NCBI GenBank assembly: GCA_963971535.1
Contig: OZ020589.1
Span: 50,691,544-50,755,543 of the forward strand
Reading direction: 5' to 3'
From: Notolepis coatsorum
Taxonomy: Eukaryota > Chordata > Actinopteri > Aulopiformes > Paralepididae
DNA: 64,000 nucleotides
In this document: piece by piece, positions 32,504 to 44,024 of the stretch
Layout of the letters: every line of letters starts with the position of its first letter
Position numbering within the stretch: position 1 is the stretch's first letter
Program-made: the position numbers and the translations under genes
Notes under the pieces: model-generated
What the model was told of the DNA's origin: nothing
Database searches by the model: none
What the model saw: the letters and a program-made list of their open reading frames with translations, nothing else

Positions 32504-34706
32504 ATGGCGGAAATGGAGAGTGGTATTTTTGAGGATCCTTTACAAAAAATTTAAGGATCAAGAAGTGCAAAACTGGGTGCACTTACAAAAAAAAGGAATG
32601 AAATCACTGAACTTATGGGAAATCATGGAAATGTGGAATTGGTTCACACAAAAATGACAGATTTCTCCAAGTTGTGTGGCGAGTTACATGAACTCAATAC
32701 AGCTGTAAAGGGTTTGCTAACCAAAATATCTATAGAGGAAACAGAAAAGGACCAAGCAGAATGGTACGAGCCTAAAGCAGCATCACTGCATGAATTTGCT
32801 GCCCATGTTCAAACGTGGACTGAAGCGGCACAACCACATGTTGAATATGACAAAGGCGAAGAAGAGATCCACCCAAGGGACAGCGTTTCAAACACCTCTT
32901 CAAGGCGTTCAAGGAGGTCATCAAAAGGTAGTAAGCACTCTGATTACTCCTCTACATCCTCAACCCGACTCAAACTACAAGCTGAGAAGGCAGTTTTATT
33001 GATCAAAGCAGAAGCATTAATAAAGAAACAAGCACTGGACAAGGAGGAGGCTGAACTAAAGGAGAGGAGTGACAAGGAGGATGCTGAACTAAAGGGGAGG
33101 AGCCGTAAGGAGGAGGCTGAACTAAAGGAGAGGAGCGACAAGGAGGATGCTAAACTAAAGGGGAGGAGCCGTAAGGAGGAGGCTGAACTAAAGGCCAAAA
33201 GGGAGCAGTTGGAACTGCAAACTGAAATACAAGCCACCAGTGCTAAACTGAATGTTTTCACAGAATATGAGAACATTCATGAGATGGACAATAGACCAGG
33301 CGATGGAATGAACAAATATTTTGATGAAAGGGAAAGGTCTAAGGAAGCCTCACAAAAGGTTATTCGGGAGGCAATGACGCCCACCTCCACTGATGTCATC
33401 ACAACATTACCCATCACAAATTCACATGTGTATGATGTGGAATTCCAGCCTCTTACTCCATCTGCTCAGCTTGCACAGTTGAACAGACACAGCAGCCTGT
33501 TACCAGAAAGTGTTCAAACTGTATATCACCCTGTTTACCCAAGACCAAGCAACATAGGAGGGGGGCCTGTTGTAAGACGAAAGGAAACGTCACAACAGCC
33601 CCAAATTGGAATGTCTGCTTTAAGGGTCAGCCATGGAGGATCTGCGAAACAGCATGAAAATGGAGCCGTCAGACATGATGGTGCTGTCACTCTAGAAGGA
33701 TACAGGGAAACACCCGACATGGGCAGGATCGTCGACGTCATGCAACATCAGAATAGTATAACCAAAGTACTGGTGAAACAGCAAAGGCTATCATCCTTAC
33801 CACCTCTCAGCATACCCACGTTTAAAGGGGATCCATTAGAATACAGGTTCTTTATACGTGCATTCGAGCATGGTATTGAGGATAGAACTGAAAACTGCAA
33901 GGACAGACTGTATTTCCTGGAGCAGTTTACCATGGGGCAACCCCGAGAAGTGGTACTGCCAACATATGGACGCTTCAATAATATACACGGAGGCCAAAAG
34001 GCTCCTAAAGAAGTATTATGGCAACGAGTACCAGATTGCAACAGCTCACATTGATAAAGCCCTCAACTGGCCAGCAGTCAAAGATGAAGATGCTGAAGCC
34101 CTACAAGCATATTCAGTTTTTCTAACTGGATGCTGTAAAACGATGGACAGCATTGAGTACATGGAGGAGATGGATAATCCAACCACAATGAGAGCCATTC
34201 TCTCTAAATTGCCATATAAAATGAAAGAGAGGTGGAGAGGCTTGGCATGTGACCTACAAGAGAAAAGTGGACGGAGAGCTAGATTTAATGATCTAGTTAA
34301 TTTCATTGATCACCAAGCTAGAATCATGTCACATCCTTTGTTTGGGAACCTAAAGGAAACACCCACCTCTTCAGGAAGAACATCAGGACCACTTCCATAT
34401 CGACCAAGTACACCAAGGGAGAGGAAGAGTGGTTTTACTACCAGTGTCTCACCCGTTAAAAGAGTTAACGGAAGGCCCTCATCAGCCGTCCTCAAGCCAT
34501 GTCTGTTCTGTCAGGGAGAGCACAATTTGGACCTTTGCAAAGAACTGGACAAGAAGCCACAAAAGGAAAAGTTGGATTTCTTGAAAAGCAAAGGACTGTG
34601 CTTTGCCTGTCTGTCATATGGACACATGAGCAAGGGATGCACACAGAAAGTGACTTGTCGAGTGTGTTCACTTAGGCACCCTACCATACTCCACATACAT
34701 AAATAG
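32504..34706 (+). pseudogene. BEL/Pao gag
   Basis: The frame starts MAEMESGIFEDPLQ at 32504 and meets a TAA at 32552, then stays open from MGNHGNVELVHTKMTDF (32615). A charged helical stretch contains two copies of a 66-bp tandem unit (KEEAELKERSDKED..., 33040-33195). The DUF1759-like block (IPTFKGDPLEYRFFIRAFEH, 33815-33880) follows. Near 33956 a one-base indel moves the frame, after which AKRLLKKYYGNEYQIATAHI continues. Zinc-knuckle-like clusters CLFCQGEHNLDLC and CFACLSYGHMSKGC precede a TAG at 34704-34706. It would encode the particle protein but is broken. Confidence 0.9.
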
Positions 34707-34708
34707 GT

Positions 34709-35618
34709 CGACGGTGGTAAAGAAAATAAAAATAGGGAACAGACTGTTACCAGTGCATTTATAACTGGAGATGGCGAGACCCACACAGGGACCGGGGAGC
34801 CTGACTGCATGTTATCCATAGTGCCAGTGAGGGTGAAAATGAAGAAAGGTAATCGCATGATACAAACTTATGCCTTTCTGGACTCAGGAAGCACCGGCAC
34901 CTTCTGTACAGAAGCTCTTCTCCGAGACCTCAAGGTTTCAGGAAGAAGTACAGACATCCTTCTCAAAACCATGAATAAAGAGGAAGTCGTTAGTACCTCC
35001 GTGGTCTCTGGAATGGAGGTATGCGGCATGGACGACAACACACTAGTGGAACTCCCCGCTGTCTACACGCAGAAGAAAATACCTGTGACCAAAGACCATA
35101 TTCCCACTCAGGAATACGTGGATCAGTGGCCATATTTGCAGCAGGTACATCTCCGTCACATTGATGCTGACATTGGCCTGTTAATCGGAACCAATGTACC
35201 AAAGACCATGGAACCATGGATGGTTATCAACAGCCAGAGAGATGGTCCATACGCCGTTAAAACAATGGTGGGTTGGACCGTCAATGGACCCCTAAAAAAA
35301 GGTTCTGTCTCCCCCTGTGGACAGTCGACTGTAATGGCACACAGAATTTCGGTTGTACAGCTAGATGAGATTCTGCAGCAACAAATCAAGTACGATTTCC
35401 CTGAACGACAGAGGGAGGAGCAGCTTGAAATGTCTAGAGAGGACCACGTCTTCATAGAGCGTGTCTCCCAGTCAGCCAAACTGGTGGATGGCCACTATAA
35501 CATAGGCCTACCACTTAGGAAGGAGGATGCTGAATTTCCCAATAATCGCTGTGTGGCACAACAGCGGGCCCTCGGCCTGAAAAGGAAGCTTAGCAAGTCT
35601 CCTCACTCAGTTACATAG
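34709..35618 (+). pseudogene. BEL/Pao protease region
   Basis: Same frame as the end of gag, beyond the TAG. Contains AFLDSGSTGTFCTEALLRDL, the aspartic protease active-site motif of the DUF1758/Pao type, and DIGLLIGTNVPKTMEPW, typical of the same domain. A frameshift near 35600 ends it; the continuation [18 protein letters not shown] is in another frame. Confidence 0.9.
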
Positions 35619-36640
35619 GGACTACGTCAAGTTCATGGCCGACATCCTGGATAAAGGCTATGCCATAAAAATGGAAAAAGGCTCACAGGACAGCAGCAAA
35701 AGGACTTGGTATATCCCGCACCATGGAGTTTACCACCCAAAAAAAAAGAAGCTAAGGGTGGTGACTGTGGTGCTTCTTACCAAGGAACCTCACTGAACGC
35801 CCAGCTTTTACAAGGCCCAGACTTGACAAACAGTCTCATTGGCGTTTTATCCAGATTCCGGCAGGAACCCGTAGCCTTTATAGCAGACATTGAAGCCATG
35901 TTCTACCAGGTTAAAGTCCCAGACAAGGATTCAGACCTGATGAGGTTTCTTTGGTGGCCAAATGGAGATCTGGATGGAGAGCTTGAAGAGTACAGGATGG
36001 TAGTGCACATCTTTGGAGCCACATCCTCGCCAAGCTGTGCCAGTTACGCTCTGAAGCAGTGTGCAAAGGACCATAGAGAAGACTTCACACCAGAAGTCAT
36101 ACACACAGTGCTGAGGAATTTTTACGTAGACGACTGTTTAAAGTCAGTGGCAACGGAGGATCAAGCTCTGACGCTTGCTCAAGACCTCACAGCCTTGTGT
36201 GCAAAAGGAGGCTTCAAACTAAACAAATGGGTCAGCAACAGTCGCGTTGTTTTTAGCCTCAATTCCTGAAGAGGAGAGAGCTAAGGAAATAAAAGACCTT
36301 GATTTGGATCAGGACGTGTTGCCAGTCGAAAGGGCACTCGGTATCCAGTGGTGCATTGAATCAGACTCACTGCAGTTCAAGATAGCCATCCAAGACAGAC
36401 CACTTACTAGAAGGGGTATCCTTTCTATGGTTAGTTCCGTCTACGACCCCCTGGGAGTTCTGGCACCCGTCATCCTTCCGGCAAAGCAGTTACTGCAAGA
36501 GCTAAGCAGGATGAAGCTTGGGTGGGACGAAAGCATTCCAGTGGTCCTTGCTCAGAAATGGCACCACTGATTAATGGATCTACACCATCTATAAGACTAC
36601 AAGGTCAAGAGATGCATCAAACCCCAGGGTTTTGGAAACG
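35619..36640 (+). pseudogene. BEL/Pao reverse transcriptase and downstream linker
   Basis: After frame changes near 35600 and in the A run at 35740-35750, the RT reads [20 protein letters not shown], then the catalytic [10 protein letters not shown] at about 36120. A further shift near 36250 leads into RALGIQWCIESDSLQFKI and SMVSSVYDPLGVLAPVILP, the family block between RT and RNase H. The coding sense runs to GFGNVV, where the solo LTR begins (36644). Catalytic YVDD is intact but the frame is broken several times. Confidence 0.9.
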
Positions 36641-36643
36641 TGG

Positions 36644-37937
36644 TGTTGTGAAGGGCCAGATTAAAGCTGAGAATCTACATTTATTGTTTTATATACTTTG
36701 TATATTATTTATATATACACGGTATATCCCTTTAAGCCTGCGTTTGAATCATAGTAATATTCGCTTTCCTTATTGGATAACGCCATCTGCACCAGACCGC
36801 AAGCCCCCAAAGTCAGGTTCAAAGGCGTCGCAACATGCCCGGAGACAGCGCATTGATTCGAGACGAGAACTGAGGTTCGGCACTAGATAGCCACTTAAGT
36901 ATATATACGGCGGCAGGTGCGAACAGTAGCTGTTCGTGCAGCAAGTTCAACGTTCAGCGAGTTCAATAAAACAGTGAAGTGAGAAGCAGTGCGTCTAACA
37001 GAGCGTTGAGAACCACGTGCGAAGTGAATAGTAAAAGTGTCAGATTTAATGCAGTAACGTCAAGTTCGACTTAGCTTAATGTGAAGTAAAGAGTCGTTAA
37101 TTATTGTGTATCGTGCCAACAGCAGTTCGTTCGTGTGTAGCATTACCCAGCAGTTCGGACGTTTAGCTAGTGGACCTTAGCCAGTGCGCGTGGACTAGAT
37201 ACATTGGTACCAGCACACGAGGAGGCCTAGTCGGAGAACCTACTGGACATGTGCACAGGAGAACCGACGGCGGCGATTGCAGAACCAGTATTGGTTGGAT
37301 TATATTGATTGTGGAACGTACTACCTGGAGAAGAGCATCGTTGATCTCCACTGTCGTTTGGATTTAGACACCGTGAGGATCTGCATTCGGGCTGGCCTCG
37401 TGGACCGAGGCTGGCTGGCTGTCATCATTGCTATTGGGCAATTGGATTGCAGTTATTGCTTTTGATGCTGAGCTTTGGGTTACGGGGACTGGCTTCTGTA
37501 CGTGAATCCCCTTCTTCTTCGGTTGATCAGACTGAGTATCCGGGCATTCCTCTCTCCTCCGGAACTTACAACTCTGGGAGGAACCCCATTGTCTCCAGCA
37601 GTACCAGCGTTGCCCTCTATAATTGCCATTCTACGCCAGGCGGCGTTAGCCTGGTACCCCATCGTAGGAATTGTTCTATTCCCATTGACTTATGCTACTG
37701 ACTGACTTTATGCCTATTCTTCGCCATACAAGCGCGACCCTAATTCTCATATCTGTAACATTTACTGCATAATAATAAATACCCTCAAATGATATTTCTT
37801 TGTCAGTGCCGTGTTATTGTGAGTGTCTGCCATATATTGGATGTACTGTCTGGCCGGTAATTAAAGTGCATACCTGGCGGTGGTTTGGTCTATCACAGTC
37901 TTTAATACAGTCAGGGTTTTGTAACCCCTCAGTTACA
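36644..37937 (+). mobile_element. Solo LTR, 1294 bp, 5-bp TSD CGTGG
   Basis: Starts TGTTGTGAAGGGCC and ends CCCCTCAGTTACA, with identical CGTGG at 36639-36643 and 37938-37942. It interrupts the BEL/Pao frame between GFGNV and VSAQLHHFSDA. TATATATA at 36899-36906 and AATAAA at 36965 and near 37772 fit a plus-strand LTR. No internal region remains, so it formed by LTR-LTR recombination. I cannot say whether the parent was BEL, Gypsy or a retrovirus-like element. Confidence 0.85.
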
Positions 37938-37943
37938 CGTGGT

Positions 37944-38330
37944 TTCAGCTCAGCTCCATCACTTTTCCGATGCATGTGAGACTGGTTATGGCACTGTTAC
38001 CTACCTGTTGTTGGAAAACATTGAACATCAAATCCACTGTTCCTTCATCATGGGTAAGGCCCGGGTCGCACCACTGAAGTCAGTCACCATACCACAAATG
38101 GAGCTAACGGCAGCTACAGTAGCCGCTCGTATGGACAAGATGATGCAAGCTGAACTGGAAGTCCCACTTGGGAGCTCCGTATTCTAGACAGATAGCACAT
38201 CAGTGTTGAAATACATTAAGAATGAAACTACCAGATCTCACACTTTCGTTGCGAATAGAGTCACAGCCATCCGAGCAGCTTCTGAGGTTTCCCAATGGAG
38301 ACATATAGACAATAGACAATATAGACAATG
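37944..38330 (+). pseudogene. BEL/Pao RNase H fragment
   Basis: QLHHFSDACETGYGTVTYLL and SVTIPQMELTAATVAARM are the Pao RNase H motifs. The tryptophan normally before TDSTSVLKYIKNETTR is a TAG stop here (38186-38188). Homology fades after SQWRHID near 38310, where a small ATAGACAAT repeat begins, and the integrase is missing. Confidence 0.9.
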
Positions 38331-38552
38331 GAGACATATAATGGAGACATTGAGAGCCGACGGGTTGTCTCTAATCTATCTCAAATCACCTACTCAAGAT
38401 AGACCCCTGTGGCCGCCCGATATCCCCCAGCGAGGTGCTAAACTCGCTATGTTCTCGGGTCAATTACTATTCCTAATCACGCTTACTTCATAGTCACTAG
38501 TTAGTTATATCCAGTTGATATGAAATATAAGCGTAGAAGAGTTGTTAATCTC
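38331..38552. other. Unassigned sequence between BEL/Pao and L1
   Basis: No coding homology that I can support. Confidence 0.35.
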
Positions 38553-39061
38553 TTTTTTTTTTTTTGTGACCAACTTTTTATTTAGTCTTTTTTTAAAACA
38601 AGTTCAGAGGAAGGACATTCACATCAGCATTTCATATTAATTCACACAGTGGCATACAAAGTGTCTTTTCAGTATATATTGTCCGTCAGTATATTCATAT
38701 ACTGTGTAGCCTGCCTGTTGCAGTTGTGACAGTCTTTTCCTCCGTTCTGGCGGTCCTGTGGCTGCGAGACAGCCCAGGTCGCTTCTTAACCCCACTCCCA
38801 GCCCCCCGGGTTTGCATAGACATTTTAGGAGAGGGGGAAACCTTGATGCATACATGTATAGGATACTCTTAATTAGAAAAGAAATCATAATTATGTTTGT
38901 TAGATAACCAAGTAATAGGGAAAAATACAATATAATTTAGAAACAACCACAACAAATTATAGCAGTAAACAGAAAAGGAAAAGATAAATGGAAAAGATAA
39001 ATGGAAACAACAGCAACATGATTTTTGTTCATTCTCTGGTGTCAAGGTACAAGTGTTCAAC

Positions 39062-40248
39062 CTAGTGGAGTACTGATTTTACCTTCTGGGCCGCAGTAAG
39101 TAATATTTGGATTGATTCTGTCCTTGCTCCCTGTGCTCTAGCACTGAATGCCTCTAATCTCCATACTTCGTAGAAGGACAGTTTCCAACGGTAAATATTG
39201 AGACTATGGGGTGGTTTCCATCTCATTCCGAGCATTTTCTTTGCTGCCGTTAAACCGGCCAGAAACACTCTCTTTTTGTGAGGTGTTAATTTTAGAGATG
39301 AATCATCATTTAATAATAAAATGTGTGGCAAACAAGGTATGTTTATCTCTGTTATATTAGTGAGAAATAATGCAACCTTGGCCCAAAAAGCGAGTACTCC
39401 TGGACATTCCCACATCATATGTATGTATGTTCCTATAACTTTTTGCGGACATAAAGCACATAGAGGACTTTGTAATATTTTTATTTGACAGAGTTTCCTG
39501 GGTGACAGATAAAATCTTTGTATCATTTTGTAATGAGTTAATTGGTTATTATAATTACGAGAGGTTAGTGGAATATTATCCCATACATTCTGCCAATTTA
39601 TGCAGGCATTGTAATTCTTTAAGTCTATGTTCCAGACAGTGGTATTACCTGTAGTTCTGTTTAGTTTTCCTTGTATTTTATTATATAACCCAGAAACAAA
39701 ACCATTTTTAACATTTATGCCATTCACTATATTCATTAAAGGGTGACCTGGTAAAGGCTGATTCCATGGGACACCATAAGTGCGCATTGCAGTGCGTAAC
39801 TGTAAATAAAAAAAGAAGGATGTACTAGAGACATTATAGATTTGTTTGAGCTCTTGAAATGATCTGAGACCGTATTCACTGTATATGTCAGATAGTTTGT
39901 GAATACCTTGTCTTTGCCAATTGAGAAATGTAGCTGGTTTCCCTCCCAACAGTAAGAAGTTGTTATCAAAAATAGGGGTATCTATGTGCCATTTTGTGTT
40001 CCACTGTCCCGTTTCGGCAATATATTTCCAGTCGTAAATTGAATGTGCTATAATTGGGCCGAATTTAGTACGGCAAAAGCTTGGGGATAGACCAGAAAAG
40101 AGTATATCTTTGAATGTATATGGAGATACAATGTGCCTCTCCATATTCACCCATGGTATGTCAGAATCATTATTGAACCATCTTAGCAACGGTCTGAGCA
40201 TAAAAGAAAAATAGTACTGTTCAAAATTAGGAACAGCTAGCCCATATT
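39062..40248 (-). pseudogene. L1 ORF2, C-terminal third
   Basis: Starts in EYGLAVPNFEQYYFSFMLRP, the block that follows RT in fish L1 ORF2, and runs without a stop through LWVN-like thumb sequence to the cysteine/histidine cluster CALCPQKVIGTYIHMMWEC near the end, terminating KVKSVLH at 39062. The first residues of the open frame beyond 40248 belong to the antisense of the L2 copy, not to L1. No lesion within this piece. Confidence 0.9.
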
Positions 40249-41482
40249 GTTGGCCAATGTGCAATCGATAGGAAACAAATTGGACGACATCAGAGCAAGG
40301 ATCCAATTCCAGAGGGACATTCGGGATTGTAACGTCCTCTGTTTCACAGAAACTTGGCTGAGTCCAGATGTCCCGAATCACGCAATAGAACCGGCAGACC
40401 ATTTCTTCGTTCTCCGCAAAGACCGGACGGCAGAAGGGTCACTAAAGACGAGAGGAGGCGGCATTGCCTTCATGATAAACAAGGAGTGGTGCGATTTAGG
40501 CAACACAAAGGAACTGTCTAACCACTGCTCCCCAGACCTGGAGTTTATCACGATAAAATGTCGACCCTTCTTCCTCCCAAGAGAGTTAACGTCCATCATC
40601 CTCATCGGAGTGTACATTCCACCACACGCGAACACTGGGGTCGCACTTTCAAAACTTCACGACGAGGTAAACAAACTCCAGGCAGCTAATGTTGACGCTG
40701 CCATTTTGGTCTTGGGGGATTTCAACAGCGCGCGTCTTAAAAAGGTGCTGCCGAATTTCTATCAGCATGTGACCTGTCCCACCAGAGGCGAGAACATATT
40801 AGACCATGTATACTCGCAATTTAAGAATGGGTACAAGTCACAGGCTCTTAGTCCATTCGGTAAAAGCGATCACGCCGCCATCTTTCTTTTGCCAAAGTAC
40901 AGACAGAGTCTCAAGCGAACGCCGGTGGTCTCGCGAGAGGTTAAGCGTTGGGCCGTGACGTCAGTGGAGTCACTCCAAGCAGTGCTGGGAAGCACAGAAT
41001 GGAGTGTATTCCGTGATAACACAGCCAATATTAACGAATACACCGAAACGGTGATTGACTATGTCTGTACTCAGGTAGAAGTAATAATCCCCTCCACCAA
41101 AATTAATATCTACCCAAATCAAAAGCCCTGGGTAGACAAATCCGTCCGTGAGGCTCTGAAAGTGCGCACATCAGCATACAACACCGGGCTGGTGACAGGC
41201 AACATGGAAGAACACAAGATGGCAAGATACAACGTCAGGAGAGCAGTAATAGAGGCAAAACGGCGTTACAGGGATAAAGTTGAACTTCAATTTGAACAGG
41301 CTGACTCTAGAGGCATGTGGCAGGGCCTCAGAACAATGACAGACTACAAAGGAACCCCCCTCAAACTGAACAGTGACATCTCCTTAGCAAATGATCTCAA
41401 CTCCTTCTATGCGAGGTTTGAGGCTGTGAATAACAACACCAGCCTACAAACCACGGCAATGGGGGGGGGGGGGGTCTGCTGA
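40249..41482 (+). pseudogene. L2 copy C ORF2: endonuclease and linker
   Basis: APE-type endonuclease with ANVQSIGNK (catalytic N), CFTETWL (E), GVYIPPHAN, VLGDFNSARL (D and N) and GKSDHAAIFL (DH), then the linker NQKPWVDKSVREAL. The frame stops shortly after a run of 14 G residues (41461-41474), one base too many to enter the RT frame. All endonuclease catalytic residues are present. Confidence 0.92.
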
Positions 41483-41492
41483 TGGAGACTCA

Positions 41493-42887
41493 GTGTTCAG
41501 GGTAACAGAGCATGAGGTGAGACGGATCTTTAAAAAAGTGGATATCAGGAAGGCAGCAGGACCGGACGGCATCCCTGGCCGCGTCCTAAAAGTCTGTGCC
41601 GACCAACTGGCCCCGGTATTCACTGACATCTTCAACCTGTCCTTGGAACAGGCCGTCATCCCCACCTGTCTGAAGAAGTCCACCATCATCCCTGTACCCA
41701 AAAAATCTACGCCCGCTTGCCTCAACGACTACCGCCCTGTAGCCCTCACCTCCATAGCCATGAAGTGCTTTGAGAAGCTAGTGAAGGGCTACATCTGTTC
41801 CTCCCTCCCCATCAACCTGGACCCTCTGCAATTTGCATATCGCCCCAACAGGTCCACGGAGGACGCCATAGCCCATGTGCTGCACACAGCAGCATCACAT
41901 CTGGACAAGAGGCAGGGGAACTATGTGAGAATGCTGTTCATCGACTACAGCTCAGCATTCAATACCATAGTCCCCTCCAAACTCATAGCCAAGCTCAGGG
42001 ACCTGGGCTTGAACTATGACCTGTGCCAGTGGGTCCTGGACTTCCTGACGGGCAGACCCCAGGTGGTAAGAGCCGGCAACTGCACCTCCTCATCCATCAC
42101 GCTCAACATAGGGGCCCCCCAGGGCTGTGTTCTGAGCCCCCTCCTCTACTCCCTGTACACACATGACTGCGTAGCACAGCGGAACAACAACACCATCATC
42201 AAATTTGCTGATGACACAGTAGTGGTGGGCCTGATCTCTGCCAACGACGAAAGGGCCTACCTGGAAGAGGTAGAGAACCTGTCACAGTGGTGTCAGGAGA
42301 ACTGCCTCTCCCTGAACGTCAGCAAAACAAAAGAGATGATTGTGGACTTCAGGAGGTCGGGGGTCAAGGACTACAGCCCCCTCAGCATCGACGGGGCACC
42401 AGTTGAGAGAGTGAACAGTTTCAAGTACCTCGGAGCCCACATATCCGAGGACTTGACATGGACCACACACATTGACAGTGTTGTGAAGAAGGCACGACAA
42501 CGCCTCTACTTCCTCAGGCGCCTAAGGAAGTTCCAAGTCAGTCAGAAGATCCTTAGGAACTTCTACTCATGTACAATAGAGAGCATCCTGACCGGCAACA
42601 TCACCTCCTGGTTTGGGAATAGCACTGCACAAGACCGTAGCAGACTACAAAGAGTGACACGTTCAGCCGAACGCACAATTAGAGGGGGGCTTCCCACCCT
42701 CCAGAACATTTACAACAAGCGGTGCAAGGGGAAGGCTAAGAGAATTATTAAGGACTCGAGCCACCCGAACAACTGCCTCTTTGAACTGCTGCCGTCAGGC
42801 AAGCGATACCGGAGTCTTATGGCGAGCACAGAAAGACTCAGAAGGAGCTTCTATCCCCAGGCCATCAGGCTGCTAAACGAACAATAA
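41493..42887 (+). CDS. L2 copy C ORF2: reverse transcriptase half
   Basis: 464 codons open. Motifs in order: [114 protein letters not shown] (FADD catalytic, about residue 240), [20 protein letters not shown], and a C-terminal [18 protein letters not shown] to [11 protein letters not shown]. The RT itself is uninterrupted, but it lacks its own start because the G run separates it from the endonuclease. Confidence 0.92.
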   Translation: MFRVTEHEVRRIFKKVDIRKAAGPDGIPGRVLKVCADQLAPVFTDIFNLSLEQAVIPTCLKKSTIIPVPKKSTPACLNDYRPVALTSIAMKCFEKLVKGYICSSLPINLDPLQFAYRPNRSTEDAIAHVLHTAASHLDKRQGNYVRMLFIDYSSAFNTIVPSKLIAKLRDLGLNYDLCQWVLDFLTGRPQVVRAGNCTSSSITLNIGAPQGCVLSPLLYSLYTHDCVAQRNNNTIIKFADDTVVVGLISANDERAYLEEVENLSQWCQENCLSLNVSKTKEMIVDFRRSGVKDYSPLSIDGAPVERVNSFKYLGAHISEDLTWTTHIDSVVKKARQRLYFLRRLRKFQVSQKILRNFYSCTIESILTGNITSWFGNSTAQDRSRLQRVTRSAERTIRGGLPTLQNIYNKRCKGKAKRIIKDSSHPNNCLFELLPSGKRYRSLMASTERLRRSFYPQAIRLLNEQ

Positions 42888-43367
42888 TCGCTAAACGAAC
42901 AATACTATGCAACAACCATCAAATGCACACAGCACACACACCCACACGCACACACTCACTCAAACAAACAACACACTGCAGCACCCACTCTCCACACTTT
43001 AGATCACACAAACACACTTACACTTTATATTTATTGATAAAGGATTTGCACTACAACTCGTACACCTACTGTGAATTGTACCTAAACTGCACCTCGTCCA
43101 TTTATGCCTTGCACTATATAGTATTGTATATTAGTACACTGCACAGTATTGTATATTGTATGGTAACTACGTCTACGAACATTGTACATATGTCTAAACT
43201 GAACACTGTGACCTCTTTTTTTACTTCTAATTTTTACTATGTTTTTATTTCATACTTACCTTGTCATGCACAGTCTCTGGAGCGCAACAGTAAGAAGCAT
43301 TTTGTACAAAAGTATTCTGTACTTCTGTATGACAACTATTAAAGAAACTTGAAACTTGAAACTTGAA

Positions 43368-44022
43368 CTCCTGCTTTCCTACTGTTTTGGAGTGTGGAAT
43401 TGCTGATTCGTGGATGTTGTTCACGCCATATAAATTTGAATACTAGTCCCTGTAGCTTCTCCCAAAATCCTGGAGGTGGCGGTAAATGAATCATGCTTAC
43501 CAGAAAATTGATCTTAGGGAGAATGTGGGTCTTGACTACTGAAAGCCTGACTGAAAATGGGATTAATAATAGTGACCAACGGTTTAACTCGTCAGATATT
43601 ACCTTCTTAAGGCTCTTGTAATTTTTTGACACAATTTTGTCAATGGATGTGTATATATCTATACCTAAATATCTGAAACCAGAGCCCACTGGTATTTCTG
43701 TATGTAGTTGGGGACTACTTGCTGATGTATTTAGGGGAAGTAAAATTGATTTATTCAAGTTGATCTTGTAGCCTGAAATAAAACTAAAATGTTTAATAGT
43801 GTCTAGGACTACAGGTAGGGACCGTGGTGTATTGTCAAGAAATAATAACAGATCGTCTGCGTACAGACAAATTTTATGGTAGGTGTTATTTACTATTATG
43901 GGTTTTATTTCGGCACAATTTCAAAATGTTTGGGCCAAGGGTTCAAGAGATAACGCAAATAATAATGCGGAGGCGGGGCAACCCTGCCTGACGCTACGTC
44001 TGATAGGGAAGGGTGTGGAACA
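43368..44022 (-). pseudogene. L1 ORF2, middle third with RT active site
   Basis: Minus strand begins PFPIRRSVRQGCPASALLFA and continues to the L1 catalytic KICLYADDLLLFL (about 43865), then GSGFRYLGIDIY and RWSLLLIPFSVRLSVVKTHI and ends at RKAG by the copy C junction. One TGA interrupts it after LAQTF (about 43921). This is the only lesion in the L1 apart from the insertions. Confidence 0.9.
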
Positions 44023-44024
44023 GA

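Larger units (their letters stand above)
32504..38330 (+). mobile_element. Decayed BEL/Pao retrotransposon, interrupted by a solo LTR
   Basis: Plus-strand coding remains follow the BEL/Pao order: gag with a DUF1759-like region and zinc knuckles, a DUF1758-like protease, Pao-type RT (YVDD), a peptidase_A17-like linker and RNase H. At least six lesions (stops and frameshifts) are visible, and the integrase and both LTRs were not found. A 1294-bp solo LTR splits the region just before the RNase H. Confidence 0.93.
40249..43367 (+). mobile_element. L2-clade LINE (copy C), inserted in L1
   Basis: 5'-truncated at the start of the endonuclease (LANVQSIGNKLDDIRARI) and ends in AAAGAAACTTGAAACTTGAAACTTGAA. 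Removing it rejoins L1 codons KAG-EYGLAV in frame. No clear target duplication; the 5' junction shares a few bases (CATATT) with L1. About 90 percent similar to copy D by eye. Confidence 0.93.

Noticed and set aside
41461-41474. Programmed frameshifting at the L2 G run
   Set aside because: Copies differ in the required direction (+1 versus -1), so there is no conserved shift. Slippage or artefact is the simpler reading; kept only as an open observation.
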